64,000 nt of DNA from Candidatus Nitrosocosmicus oleophilus (GTDB taxonomy: Archaea > Thermoproteota > Nitrososphaeria > Nitrososphaerales > Nitrososphaeraceae): the NCBI RefSeq assembly GCF_000802205.1, contig NZ_CP012850.1, positions 62,001-126,000 on the forward strand. Reading direction: 5' to 3'. The position numbers were made by a program, and so were the translations under genes. A model generated the notes under the pieces. It saw nothing but the letters and a program-made list of their open reading frames with translations. It searched no databases and was not told where the DNA came from. This document shows positions 27,705-36,773 of the stretch, piece by piece; position 1 is the first letter of the stretch, and every line of letters begins with the position of its first letter.

Positions 27705-28310
27705 TTATGTTTTGGTTCCATTTAGCATTTGAGCAATTTCAAATTGAGATGTGTAGGGTTCTGGCAATCCGGTTCTATCTTCTGGACATTCTAATCCGCC
27801 AATCAAAGCTTTCCTGTCAACTCCATTTGAGATCGTAACAGTAGAATTATCCGGAGGTACATCTTCGCCTAAAATTGGATTACAACTAACTGTGTTATCG
27901 AAACTTGTTCCATTTATGTCTCCATATACTCTAAAACTAAATGTTGTTGGAATGGTGGGATAAAAAGTCTCTGATTCATATACACCCAGTTCTCCAAATG
28001 CTGGATCTAGGTTTGATGACAGGGTTTTATTTCCAGCCATTATGTCTACCTTTAATGAATTTTCAAGTCCCGTAATTGGTTGTGTACCATCCGCTTCTGG
28101 ATTAGTTGGATCTGTCATATTTGGTGAGGCTACTGTTAATACTACGTTTGTTTTGTCATCAACAGCCACAGGTTCATTGGCCCATTCTACCTCCATGAGA
28201 TAATCTTTTCCATTTATAGAGTACAGAGCTATCTGATGCGCAAAGGAGGATTGTAAGGCGGGAACTACCAGTAAAAGTGCAGAAATTCCAAAACAAAGGA
28301 CCATATTCAT
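27705..28310 (-). CDS. Exported YtkA-like copper-associated protein, copy 2
   Basis: This is the paralogue of the protein at 23247, with the same order of motifs: a mature start at AHQIALYSINGKDYL, NEPVAVDDKTNVVL, ITGLENSLKVDIMAGNK, ESETFYPTIPTTFSFRVYG and a C-terminal GLECPEDRTGLPEPY. Met 28310 (or 28304) fits the signal peptide MNMVLCFGISALLLVVP and lies about 45 bp after a TATATAAC-type TATA. An upstream extension to 28364 would overlap the promoter. A TTGTTCAA box is at 28367-28374. It is probably an extracytoplasmic copper-binding or assembly protein, by family resemblance and context. Confidence 0.7.
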   Translation of the reverse strand: MNMVLCFGISALLLVVPALQSSFAHQIALYSINGKDYLMEVEWANEPVAVDDKTNVVLTVASPNMTDPTNPEADGTQPITGLENSLKVDIMAGNKTLSSNLDPAFGELGVYESETFYPTIPTTFSFRVYGDINGTSFDNTVSCNPILGEDVPPDNSTVTISNGVDRKALIGGLECPEDRTGLPEPYTSQFEIAQMLNGTKT

Positions 28311-28366
28311 GAGAATTTTATTGGTCAATGTTACCTCTAATATGCTTAAAGAGTATATAACCAATC

Positions 28367-28374
28367 TTGTTCAA
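28367..28374. promoter_or_regulatory. TTGTTCAA box upstream of YtkA-like copy 2
   Basis: TTGTTCAA followed by TCATCGAA; it sits directly upstream of a minus-strand TATA (TTATATA) at 28352-28358. One base differs from the TTGTACAA boxes at 23897 and 24042. Confidence 0.45.
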
Positions 28375-28494
28375 TCATCGAAGTTCAGTATAGACGCTAG
28401 CAGGAATAAAACTAATAATTTTTTAGAAACAGAATAGATGATCTACACACAAGCAACAATGCGAGATAGTTTTCTTCTTTTATTTGAAAGTAAT

Positions 28495-29006
28495 TCACAG
28501 ATTGTCAATTAATGAAATGTAGTTATCAACACTGCGGTCTAATAAAGTATCAGCGGCTCTGTATAGCAATTTCTCAACTAATTTTGGATTCTTTAGAGAA
28601 AATTCAAATAATTCATCTCTTTTCTTTTTTAAAACGATGTTTGATTCAAGCAATCTTTTTAGATTCCATGAAGTCGTAGAAGGTGCCTTATTGATATGTA
28701 ATGTTATTTCAGAAAAAGATGTTCTTCTTTTGGTATGTAGTAGGATTAGTATTTGTCTTGAAGTTTTATTCTTAAATATCCAAGCATCACCGCTTCCTCT
28801 ACAGGTGTTAAAAATGGATAGTACCTAGTAATATTACCCTTCTCGGACCTCAGTACTTTTATCATTAAATTCTTTTCTAAAGTCAAAAGATGATAGGACA
28901 AAGTTCCATTATTAGATCTCGTGAGCCTCAATGACTCTCGATATCTTATTCCTGGAATGTGTGATATGATGTTAAAGATTAAAAGTTTATTACCTTCTTT
29001 TTGGTA
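28495..29006 (-). pseudogene. Double winged-helix regulator, frameshifted
   Basis: The minus-strand frame from about 29006 reads KLLIFNIISHIPGIRYRES, then a MarR/ArsR-like first wing (NNGTLSYHLLTLEKNLMI, ITRYYPFLTP), and stops at 28746 after KLQDKY. Shifting one frame at about 28750-28765 continues RQILILLHTKRRTSFSEIT, then STTSWNLKRLLESNIV and a helical C-terminus to 28495. Together they form the two-winged-helix layout common in archaeal regulators, about 165 residues. No ATG is found before the first helix, so the start may also be damaged. It follows a small membrane protein gene in the same direction. Confidence 0.72.
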
Positions 29007-29204
29007 TTATTTACTTTTAATTTCTGTAAATGGGATTTTTCTATAGTGGACAAATCCATCATTTTTTATCAGATCTTAGGACACCACAAGTAAACAGAAC
29101 GAGCATACACAATAGCAATATGTGTGAAAAATCTACCTCAATCATAGGCACATAAAACGTTGTAGCAAAATGACTAGCTTGTAACAAATAAAATATTTCT
29201 AGAA

Positions 29205-29498
29205 TTAAAAAAATATGAAACTAAAGAAGGTTAGTAATAATTTCTTGCTCTTTAACTTGCGATATGAAATAAGTGATATTGTTGTTAGGAATATTGCAAT
29301 ATCTAGACTGAACATATGAATTAGAATATGAATTAGAATATGATAGGACATCGTTGGATGCGTTATGTGAGGAATCAGGAATGGATATGCAATAATGGAA
29401 CTAAAAGATAATGATAAAACTAAAAAGAGGTTGGTTTTATTGCTAAGGAAGTTCTTTATATACCCATAAAAATAAGAATTATATTCTCCGTTCAGCAA
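29205..29498 (-). CDS. Small membrane protein upstream of the HTH regulator
   Basis: The 97-residue protein has three hydrophobic stretches (LFLVLSLSFSSIIAYPFLIP, SYHILIHILIHMFSLDIAIF, LLLTFFSFIFF). Small membrane proteins of this kind are often paired with double winged-helix regulators in archaea, perhaps as the signal input. The regulator at 28495-29006 lies about 200 bp downstream and is frameshifted, so the pair may no longer work. The ATG at 29498 follows a TATA-like TTTATA stretch. Confidence 0.5.
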   Translation of the reverse strand: MLNGEYNSYFYGYIKNFLSNKTNLFLVLSLSFSSIIAYPFLIPHITHPTMSYHILIHILIHMFSLDIAIFLTTISLISYRKLKSKKLLLTFFSFIFF

Positions 29499-29618
29499 TG
29501 AATTTATAATTTAATAAATAGTTTAAAAAGAGATTGGTACAAACATGAAACTAGGTTTGTTTGATAATATTTTATTTTTCAAAATCGAGCTTTTCATCAT
29601 TAGTTTATTTTATAGGGT

Positions 29619-29647
29619 TTCTAGTACATTCAACGAATGTACTAGAA
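29619..29647. promoter_or_regulatory. Perfect 13-bp palindrome with AAC centre
   Basis: Arms TTCTAGTACATTC and GAATGTACTAGAA around AAC, followed by GTTATTTAAG, which resembles a TATA box. The core matches the palindromes at 25088 and 25444. No open gene follows within several hundred bases. Confidence 0.5.
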
Positions 29648-29728
29648 GTTATTTAAGTTAGGGTGTCGAATCATGTATGACCGACCCATTATAGGAACAA
29701 GTACAAAAGCAAATACTAGTGTCTCTTT

Positions 29729-29786
29729 GCGATAGTAAATAGTGGCAACAGATCTACGCAATCCTGTCATTATTTACTATTTGCTG
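29729..29786. repeat. Hairpin element sharing an arm with 48681
   Basis: ATAGTAAATA on the left (from 29732) pairs with TATTTACTAT on the right (from 29771), extended on both sides with few mismatches; the loop is about 12-20 nt. GATAGTAAATAGTGG of the left arm is also in the hairpin at 48681-48770. Confidence 0.5.
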
Positions 29787-30972
29787 CAATCGTAGAATAA
29801 TGGTTTCGTAATAACAATTTTCCAAATAATAAGAATTGTGAAATATGATATATCAGCTAATTATATGTGTTAATTGCTTTCTTATTTGGTAATGATTTAT
29901 TTTAGAAAGTGTTAGTACAAATTTTCAAATATAATTAGGCATTCTGCCATTTGCTAAAATCAAGAATATTAGAATTGTGAAGAATATCTAATTATAGTGT
30001 AAGATGACTTTATTTAAATTTGAATGACCCCACTTTTCATGAAGGCTAAGGCTGTACACAAGATTAAATAATAATTATGATTTTGGACAAACAGAAGGAA
30101 TAGATGCAATTTTCATATAAATCATATAAAAATTGCATATTTAACAAGTACTAAGTATCTAATTTTACTATATGTTATTTACCAATCAGTCCTAAACATA
30201 TAAGCACTAAACTTGAAACAAAGGAAATACTGTGGGATTACCCAATGGAGATTTGGCTCATTATGATCACTACTAAAAAAACAAATCTCTCCCACTTTAT
30301 TTCTAAACCTTTTATGATTACTTTATTCTGATTCAATAGGAATATTACCAATATTCTTTACTTGCAGTGATGATTGTGAATCACACATCCTCTTTTTACA
30401 AATTTGTGTAAACAAATGCTGTATTGTTGTTTGCCGAAGGGATATGACTTGTTCATGTATCAATGGATTCATTAAACGCTATTTGACATCTCACTCAGGT
30501 TCTCATTGTATTACCAAAATTATTCAAATACGGCTGCAAATTTGCAGAGTTAAGCGCAAATAACACCAAAATAATATCCGTATTGCATGTATGATAATTT
30601 CTAAATAGTGTATCGTTGTATTCATATTTACACAACCCGTATTTCACAACCCCTGAAAACTGTAATATTGTGGACAGAGAAATCTGGAAAAGTAGCGGCA
30701 TACTAATAATCTATCCACAATATTTAACAGATTATTCCCATGATTTTTCGCTTTGGATGTTCATGTTGATCTTCTAACTGGTGTTCTATAATAAGAATAC
30801 TTGACGTAATTATTATGCTATATTTTCATATGTATCTCTTTTCTTTCATGTTATATGTTACCAAGTATTTATTTAAATTTGAATTGCAGTAACATTTGTC
30901 ACAACAGTCAAATCTCTTATTTTAACTATTAATTCTACAATATGAATAAATCAAAACAACAAATCAAACAAC

Positions 30973-31227
30973 ATGAAAAAAACATGGTTAGTTGCAGTAT
31001 TTGTTACAACCGTCTTGATAGGGTCAATAGTAACTAGCCAGGACAATTTAGCATTTGCAGGTGGAAAACATAAAAAATCTAATGAAGCACAACAGGGAAT
31101 ATCACAACTTCAAGCATTGAAACAAGCATCTAGTGTGAGCTCGGGAGGGGATACCCTACTATCAGGAAATAATTTGGGATTCCTTTTTAATCTTAATGAA
31201 GGAAACAATGCATTAGGACAACAGTAA
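30973..31227 (+). CDS. Secreted Q/N-rich one-repeat protein, cysteine-free
   Basis: The 84-residue protein has a signal peptide (LVAVFVTTVLIGSIVTS, ending AFAGG) and one repeat of the family at 5765: EAQQGISQLQALKQASSV, then SSGGDTLLSGNN, then NEGNNALGQQ at the end. The cysteine pair is replaced, so the unit is like the second repeat of the two-unit proteins. It is monocistronic in a long empty region. It is probably exported; the function is unknown. Confidence 0.65.
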   Translation: MKKTWLVAVFVTTVLIGSIVTSQDNLAFAGGKHKKSNEAQQGISQLQALKQASSVSSGGDTLLSGNNLGFLFNLNEGNNALGQQ

Positions 31228-31794
31228 GTTTTTCTAGAAACAGCAATTAACAAACCTATACCATATTTTTTTATTTTCTTAAAAACGATTTTACAAATAT
31301 TATATCTTCGTATTTTAGATTAATTAATCACAACAATTGTTCTAACATGTAGGAATTGTGGAAGGATATGTCAATCAAAAGTAACAGGAGCACTGGTTGT
31401 TAGGTTGAACCCATTACATAATCAGATTTGTTACTAATCCCCATGGATATATTCAACCTGAGATAAGATTTTCAAATATTCAGAACTTGGTTAGGATTCT
31501 ACTCTGCTTTATTCTTGACCATCTGGAGATACACCTGATCTGACTTTTGCGTTATTTCAAAACTTGTAGATATGGAGACTAAAATTGAATTAGAGACAAC
31601 AATATGTGAAGAAATTATTGAACAAAAAGGACTTTTAATATACTTTTGATCCCCTGTATACTTATTAGGACCCTTCATGTCCTACTATCAATGATTAATC
31701 CTAATTTTCAAAAACGTTTTTTTTTTTTTGGATCGATGAAATTAATTAGAATTGGAAAGCAGGATCCTTAGATGAATTATAGGAGAGAGAAAGA
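31228..31794. other. Intergenic spacer
   Basis: About 570 bp with no recognisable gene; a T-rich run at about 31711-31722 lies before the next gene. Confidence 0.4.
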
Positions 31795-32388
31795 ATGAAC
31801 GATAACAAAAAGGCAATGAGAAAATTAAAATTACATGTAGAAATATCTATAGACGGTTGTATAGCTGGACCAAATAATGAAATGGACTGGATAGACTTTT
31901 CTTGGAATGAAAAACTCAGAGAATTTGAAGACAGGTTGCATGATCCAGTTGATACCATTCTCTTGGGAAGAAAAATGACTAATGAATTTATTTCCTATTG
32001 GTCGAATGTTATTAACAAACCTGAAGACCGGGAATATACATTTGCTAAAAAAATGATAGAAACATCAAAGATTGTTTTTACTAAATCTCTAACCAAATCA
32101 GAGTGGCCAAATACTGAAATAGCAACTGGCGACCTAAAGGAAGAAATTACAAAGTTAAAGAGCCAAGAAGGTGGAGATATCATAGTTTATGGTGGTGCTT
32201 CATTTGATTCCTCATTGATTAGAGAAAACTTGATTGATGAATATTATTTGTTTATCAATCCCGTTGTAATTGGGAATGGGAAGACCATATTTGGGGATTT
32301 GAAAGAGATTCGTAAACTATCCCTTATTGAATCAATAACGTTTGACTCTGGAATAGTTTTGCTCCACTATGAAGTAAAGAGAAATTGA
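31795..32388 (+). CDS. Dihydrofolate reductase-family (RibD C-terminal-like) protein
   Basis: The 197-residue protein has the RibD/DHFR fold pattern: KLHVEISIDGCIAGPNNEMDW at the start, TILLGRKMTNEF for the cofactor region, KIVFTKSL, GGDIIVYGGASF (the glycine-rich NADPH site) and DEYYLFINPVVIGNGKTIF near the end. Such stand-alone proteins reduce unknown pterin or pyrimidine-like substrates with NADPH; a direct role in folate or riboflavin synthesis cannot be claimed. A GAGAGAAAGA stretch precedes the ATG. It is cytoplasmic and a single gene. Confidence 0.85.
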   Translation: MNDNKKAMRKLKLHVEISIDGCIAGPNNEMDWIDFSWNEKLREFEDRLHDPVDTILLGRKMTNEFISYWSNVINKPEDREYTFAKKMIETSKIVFTKSLTKSEWPNTEIATGDLKEEITKLKSQEGGDIIVYGGASFDSSLIRENLIDEYYLFINPVVIGNGKTIFGDLKEIRKLSLIESITFDSGIVLLHYEVKRN

Positions 32389-33633
32389 AAACATGAGATC
32401 TAAATAAATAAATGGAAAAAATCTTTGGTTTTTTTATGTATTATTCCATTCCATTCCGCAAACCACAGTGTAAAGATACCGGTTCGGATCACTCCTGACT
32501 CACTTATTTCATCATATTATCCAAATTCCATCTTATTTATCATTAAAACCTGTGATTAAATTCAATATTGAACGTATCTCCCATAGAAGAAACAGATTAA
32601 TTAGCCAAAGGTTAATGCAGCGCTTGCATGTAGGTAACAGTATAATTATAATAATACGCCTACACTTAAAACTTGAAATGTTAAGCAGACTTCCCCAATA
32701 TCAATCAATTAAATCAAGGAAATATGGACAATTTTTTAGACTAGGATTAAAGACTATGTATAATATAGTATGTATATAAATATTTTATTTATCTTTTATT
32801 ATAACATTATTGAATATCCTATTTATACCAAGTTAGAAGAATTTTATCTATACGGCTAAGGTGTTAACTGCATCCGTATAGTCCAATAGAAATGAGGATT
32901 AGGGGTTTATTGCCATAGACAATAACCTCATTTCTTGGTCTCTATAGTAAGGAACTTTGGTTATAAGATCGAATGTATCCAACAAACATTACCCAAACAA
33001 GTATCATTAAGCATTGGTTTTGTTTTGTTTTTTTTAGCCAATATTGCCCGAACCACATATGTGAAAATTATTGGAAAATGAATTCTTTTATGATTTTTCC
33101 TGTCAAATAACATCAGAGTAACATGAATTATTTATTAATAGTTTTATTCGATTAGGACAAAAATATTAACTTTAACCTCAGCTTAATGTTTCAGTCGGAC
33201 CATTCAATTTTTCTTATTGTGTTTATTTGCATTATAGGATGAGGATGTAAAATAATGCATCGAAGAATGTACAATAATCTTTAGTAAATTATTTTCTTTT
33301 TATCATGTATAGCTCCAAATGGATTAAAAGAGAACATGGATCCTGTAAATGTACCGTAGTAGGCAGTTATTGTGAGACTTTTAAAATATCAACAAAAGTG
33401 GGTAGGAATTATATAGCGCCAAATGTGTGTGACCTTGTATAGTTATTCATGTTTAATTTGGATTATTTCTTCGTCTCTGAGAAGATGAAGGAACGATATC
33501 TATATCCTATATTATTTTGAAAAATTGGTTGCTTCATAAACCTATCATGAGTCATTAAGATCATCAACAATTGTCAGCTAATATTAAAAGATCTCATCAC
33601 AAAATTTATTAACATTATCAATAAAAAAAGAAA
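32389..33633. other. Long spacer with a structured hairpin
   Basis: About 1.25 kb between two same-strand genes. It contains the hairpin at 32883-32938. A 75-residue frame at 32552-32779 is Arg/Ile-rich and not recognisable. The bicupin promoter lies at the right end. Confidence 0.45.
32883..32938. repeat. Two-tier hairpin, possible structured RNA
   Basis: The outer stem AGAAATGAGG/CCTCATTTCT (32888-32897 with 32926-32935) is extended by CCAA/TTGG with one bulge. An inner stem TTATTG/CAATAA has loop CCATAGA, and a G-rich bulge ATTAGGGGT lies on the left side only. Confidence 0.5.
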
Positions 33634-34683
33634 ATGAACGATCACAAATCTTCTCCTATCATTTTTGATTTGGATGGAACAAAACCTCAATTTTCTACGC
33701 CATATGGTAACAGGACGATAATGAATGCGGATAACTTTCCAGTTTTAAAAGGGATGGGAGCAGTCTTACTTCGCCTGGAAAAAGGTGGAGTTCGGGAACC
33801 CCACTGGCATCCGAATGCAGTTGAGTTGAATTACTGCATTTCAGGAAACGCTAAAATGACTATCTATAGTAATAATGCTCAAAAAGATACATTCATGATA
33901 AATCCTGGACAATTGACTTTTATACCTACAGGATGCTGGCATGATATTGAAAACATTGGTGAAGAAGAGTTAAAAATTGTTATTGTTTATGATAATGAAC
34001 GCTTTGAAGATTTGGGAATATCGGGATCGGTTGGGTCTTTACCTTCACGGATTTTGAATAGCATCTTTGGAATTAACTCACCCGGATTATTTGATGAATT
34101 AGAAAACGCATCATCTAAGGATGTAATATTTGGCAGGAAAACAATTGATAATTCTAAAATCAGTAGTAACAACGAGATCGAAACATCAAATTTGCATACC
34201 TTGAATCTTATTGATACTACCCCCCAGGTCCAGACTCCTGGTGGAACTGCCGTTTTGGGAAGTTTACCCTATTTTCCAATACTCAAAGGTCTATCAGTAT
34301 TTCTCCTGGATCTAAAACCAAAAGGAATAGTAGAACCTCACACTCATCCGAATGCTGGAGAGCTGAACTACGTCATAGAAGGGAAAGTTCGATTTACCGT
34401 ATATAGTCCTAACAAGGAGATAGAGACATCTGAAATAGGCAAAGGTCAAGTCTTTTTTGTTCCTGCAGGATATTTTCATTATCTAGAGAATTCAGATGAT
34501 GTAAATAACGGTACAGTAGCTTCCTTTTTTGGTAATGAAAATCCAGAGTTTATAGGGCTGGTGGGAGGCCTCAGCTCATTTTCTGACGAGGCACTTGTAG
34601 CTGTATTTAATACAGACCAAAAATTCTTTAGTAATCTTCCACGACTGGTGAAAAATGTGTTAATTGCTCCTGGATTAGGTTGA
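33634..34683 (+). CDS. Bicupin protein, oxalate decarboxylase-like
   Basis: The 349-residue protein has two cupin domains, each with a complete metal site: REPHWHPNAVELNYCISG with CWHDIEN (residues about 50-115), and VEPHTHPNAGELNYVIEG with YFHYLEN (about 225-290). The His-x-His...Glu...His set in both domains matches Mn-dependent oxalate decarboxylases and oxidases. The lid with the catalytic Glu (SENST in the Bacillus enzyme) is not seen; the equivalent stretch reads DLGISGSVG. The enzyme might therefore be an oxalate oxidase or have another substrate. There is no signal peptide. A formate dehydrogenase in the window would remove any formate made. Confidence 0.82.
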   Translation: MNDHKSSPIIFDLDGTKPQFSTPYGNRTIMNADNFPVLKGMGAVLLRLEKGGVREPHWHPNAVELNYCISGNAKMTIYSNNAQKDTFMINPGQLTFIPTGCWHDIENIGEEELKIVIVYDNERFEDLGISGSVGSLPSRILNSIFGINSPGLFDELENASSKDVIFGRKTIDNSKISSNNEIETSNLHTLNLIDTTPQVQTPGGTAVLGSLPYFPILKGLSVFLLDLKPKGIVEPHTHPNAGELNYVIEGKVRFTVYSPNKEIETSEIGKGQVFFVPAGYFHYLENSDDVNNGTVASFFGNENPEFIGLVGGLSSFSDEALVAVFNTDQKFFSNLPRLVKNVLIAPGLG

Positions 34684-35129
34684 GACTTGAACAAACTCAT
34701 GAAATTAAACTCTACAGGCATTCTATTTTTTTATCAATATCCTTAAATGAAATCCTAATTCAAATTATATCCGAGTAAGTATCCACAATATATTCTATAA
34801 AGATATTTAGGTGATTTTAGGCAGATTGCCGATATTAGAGTAAATCAATGAGTTTATTTGAATAAAAAAAGTGGTATGCGGTCAATATGCTACTACATTA
34901 TGTTTTGTTTTGATTTTTCTTACGGATTGTGTTGATAAATCTATTGGTTGTCATAAATAATCTCTAAAAAATCAGTTACAACTTGTATAACTTAAATTCC
35001 TTCTCATACCCATTCATACCTATCTCTGTTTTGGAATGAAATGATATTTAAGCCAAACAACTAATTTCTACTGGAAAAGGCATATCATCAAGAAAGTATA
35101 AACGACTACTTTTATCAATAGGATATAAG
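34684..35129. other. Intergenic spacer
   Basis: About 445 bp with no recognisable gene or strong repeat. Confidence 0.4.
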
Positions 35130-35570
35130 TTGAAAGAAATTCTTACAGAGATCGATATTAACGCATCTGCTAGTAAGACATGGGAAATACTAACAGATTT
35201 TGGAAACTTTTCACAGTGGAACCCTTTCATCCATCAAATAGATGGGACACCAACAGTTGGCACAAAGCTCAAAATACATCTTCATACATCAGGTGGAAAG
35301 AATAGAACTTATCAACCAACAGTAACTAAGATGGAACCTAATCGTGAGCTTCGTTGGTATGGAAAATCAATCATACCAGGATTTTTCAATGGGGAACGCA
35401 TTTTTACGATTGACTCGTTTGAAACAAATCACGTGCACTTTGTACATAAGGAGATCTTTACAGGAATTCTTGTAAGTATCATTGGAAATAGTTTGGATAA
35501 AGACATGTATCAAAGTTTTACGAAAATGAACGAGGCCCTAAAACAAAGGGCTGAACAGATGGCCATTTGA
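35130..35570 (+). CDS. SRPBCC (START-like) domain protein
   Basis: The 146-residue protein is a single helix-grip ligand-binding domain: ILTEIDINASASKTWEILTD, FSQWNPFI, GTKLKIHL, LRWYGKSIIPGFFNGER and a long C-terminal helix. Family members bind hydrophobic ligands or act as cyclases or hydrolases; nothing here fixes which. The start is a TTG at 35130, just before the first strand. It is cytoplasmic. A second SRPBCC protein with an export signal is at 41940. Confidence 0.8.
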   Translation: MKEILTEIDINASASKTWEILTDFGNFSQWNPFIHQIDGTPTVGTKLKIHLHTSGGKNRTYQPTVTKMEPNRELRWYGKSIIPGFFNGERIFTIDSFETNHVHFVHKEIFTGILVSIIGNSLDKDMYQSFTKMNEALKQRAEQMAI

Positions 35571-36118
35571 TCGATATCGAAATTTATTTCCCAATAATCA
35601 CGATGCTAATCGATATCCTTGAATAATCAATAAAACAATAAATTCGACTTGATAAGGATCGATTATGTAACTTTATCGATATCTATGAACCTTTCTGGGA
35701 TATGAGAGAACATGGTATAGAGTTAGATAGCAGTATGGTCGGGACAAGATTATTTGAATAAACATCAATTAATAAATAAACAATATTTTTCTACACACAC
35801 TGTCATAATTGAATTTGATCGACATAGAGATGTATTTGTTACCATCACCATCAACCAGATCTATTTGGTTTTGTTTTCGACCTTCCGAATATTTGCTAGT
35901 AATGTCAAGGGTTGAATATGTATTTAAAACGATAACTAAACAGCGATATCCAATGTTGTGATTGTGGCTTTACTTTTTTGTAGAACCTACACGGGTTTAT
36001 TTTGATAGGTTATAGTAAACAGTTACTATTACTCATTACTACTTGGAAACATATTTGGAGTATTTCTTTCTTTTCCAAATAGGATTTTCGAAAGAATTGA
36101 TTTAAGTATGAGATTAAA
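35571..36118. other. Intergenic spacer with three ATCGATATC copies and a shared block
   Basis: About 550 bp. ATCGATATC occurs at 35570-35578, 35609-35617 and 35675-35683. The block at 35607-35629 is almost identical to 53088-53111 upstream of ligD. A short coding-like stretch at about 35645-35760 (FIDIYEPFWDMREHGIEL) may be a gene remnant. Confidence 0.45.
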
Positions 36119-36361
36119 CTAATCTTTTACCTTATACAGATTTTCAGCCTCTTCCTTTGTTACTCTAAACCATAAGTTATGTCCTTCATATTTCTCTACC
36201 AAATTCTTAGGGATTGAATATACCTCTTTGTCAACAACACCGGTCTTTGTAATTACATTGTCTTGTCGTACTTCTTGTACTTCTCCAAGATCAGCATCAT
36301 TAATACCTCTTGCTTCTTTTTTTATGACGTCGGCAAAGTCAACGTTATTGTCAGTGCTCAT
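36119..36361 (-). CDS. PRC-barrel-like small protein (DUF2171-like)
   Basis: The 80-residue protein has the short beta-barrel pattern KEARGINDADLGEVQEVR, then TKTGVVDKEVYSIPKNLVEKYEG and LWFRVTKEEAENLY, as in small PRC-barrel-like stress proteins. The function is unknown; such proteins may bind RNA or other proteins. There is no signal peptide. It stands alone in an empty region. Confidence 0.6.
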   Translation of the reverse strand: MSTDNNVDFADVIKKEARGINDADLGEVQEVRQDNVITKTGVVDKEVYSIPKNLVEKYEGHNLWFRVTKEEAENLYKVKD

Positions 36362-36773
36362 AAGACCTCTTACTTATTAAACATTAAATACTAGGATCTT
36401 TTTCTTAGCATCATTATTTTGTTTTTGTATTCTTCAATACTAGTTAAATTGACAGCCCCTTATTGAATCAAGACACCAAAACCTTGTAGATGGATTGCTA
36501 TTGGATACAGATCTTAATAATACGACCTCGTGTATTTTTCTTGATCAACTTTTAATAACTTTTAATAGATATATTCATAACAAAAGCTTGACAATCTCCC
36601 CATAAATTAATGTATGATCATAAGAAAAGTGTAAAGAAAGATAATCTCAAGGTTATCGATGAGGTACGCCAGCTCTGATTGCAAAATCTATAATGGTAAT
36701 TAGCTTCAATAGTTTCATACGAAAGAAAAAAAGGAAACAGAATTTTAAAATTTTTCATAAACCAAAATTGATC
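36362..36773. other. Intergenic spacer
   Basis: About 410 bp, AT-rich, upstream of the PRC-barrel-like gene; no gene is seen. Confidence 0.4.

Larger units (their letters stand above)
29499..30972. other. Long gene-poor spacer
   Basis: About 1.5 kb, AT-rich. It holds a long palindrome (29619-29647), a hairpin element (29729-29786) and the promoter of the gene at 30973. A 68-residue minus-strand frame at 30495-30701 has no recognisable features. Confidence 0.45.

Noticed and set aside
32479-32495. GGTTCGGATC near 32480 as part of a tRNA
   Set aside because: Flanks do not pair into a cloverleaf.
32552-32779. 75-residue Arg/Ile-rich frame
   Set aside because: Composition reflects AT-rich DNA; no family pattern.
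35645-35760. Coding-like stretch FIDIYEPFWDMREHGIEL
   Set aside because: No start codon and a preceding stop; at most a gene remnant, too short to name.
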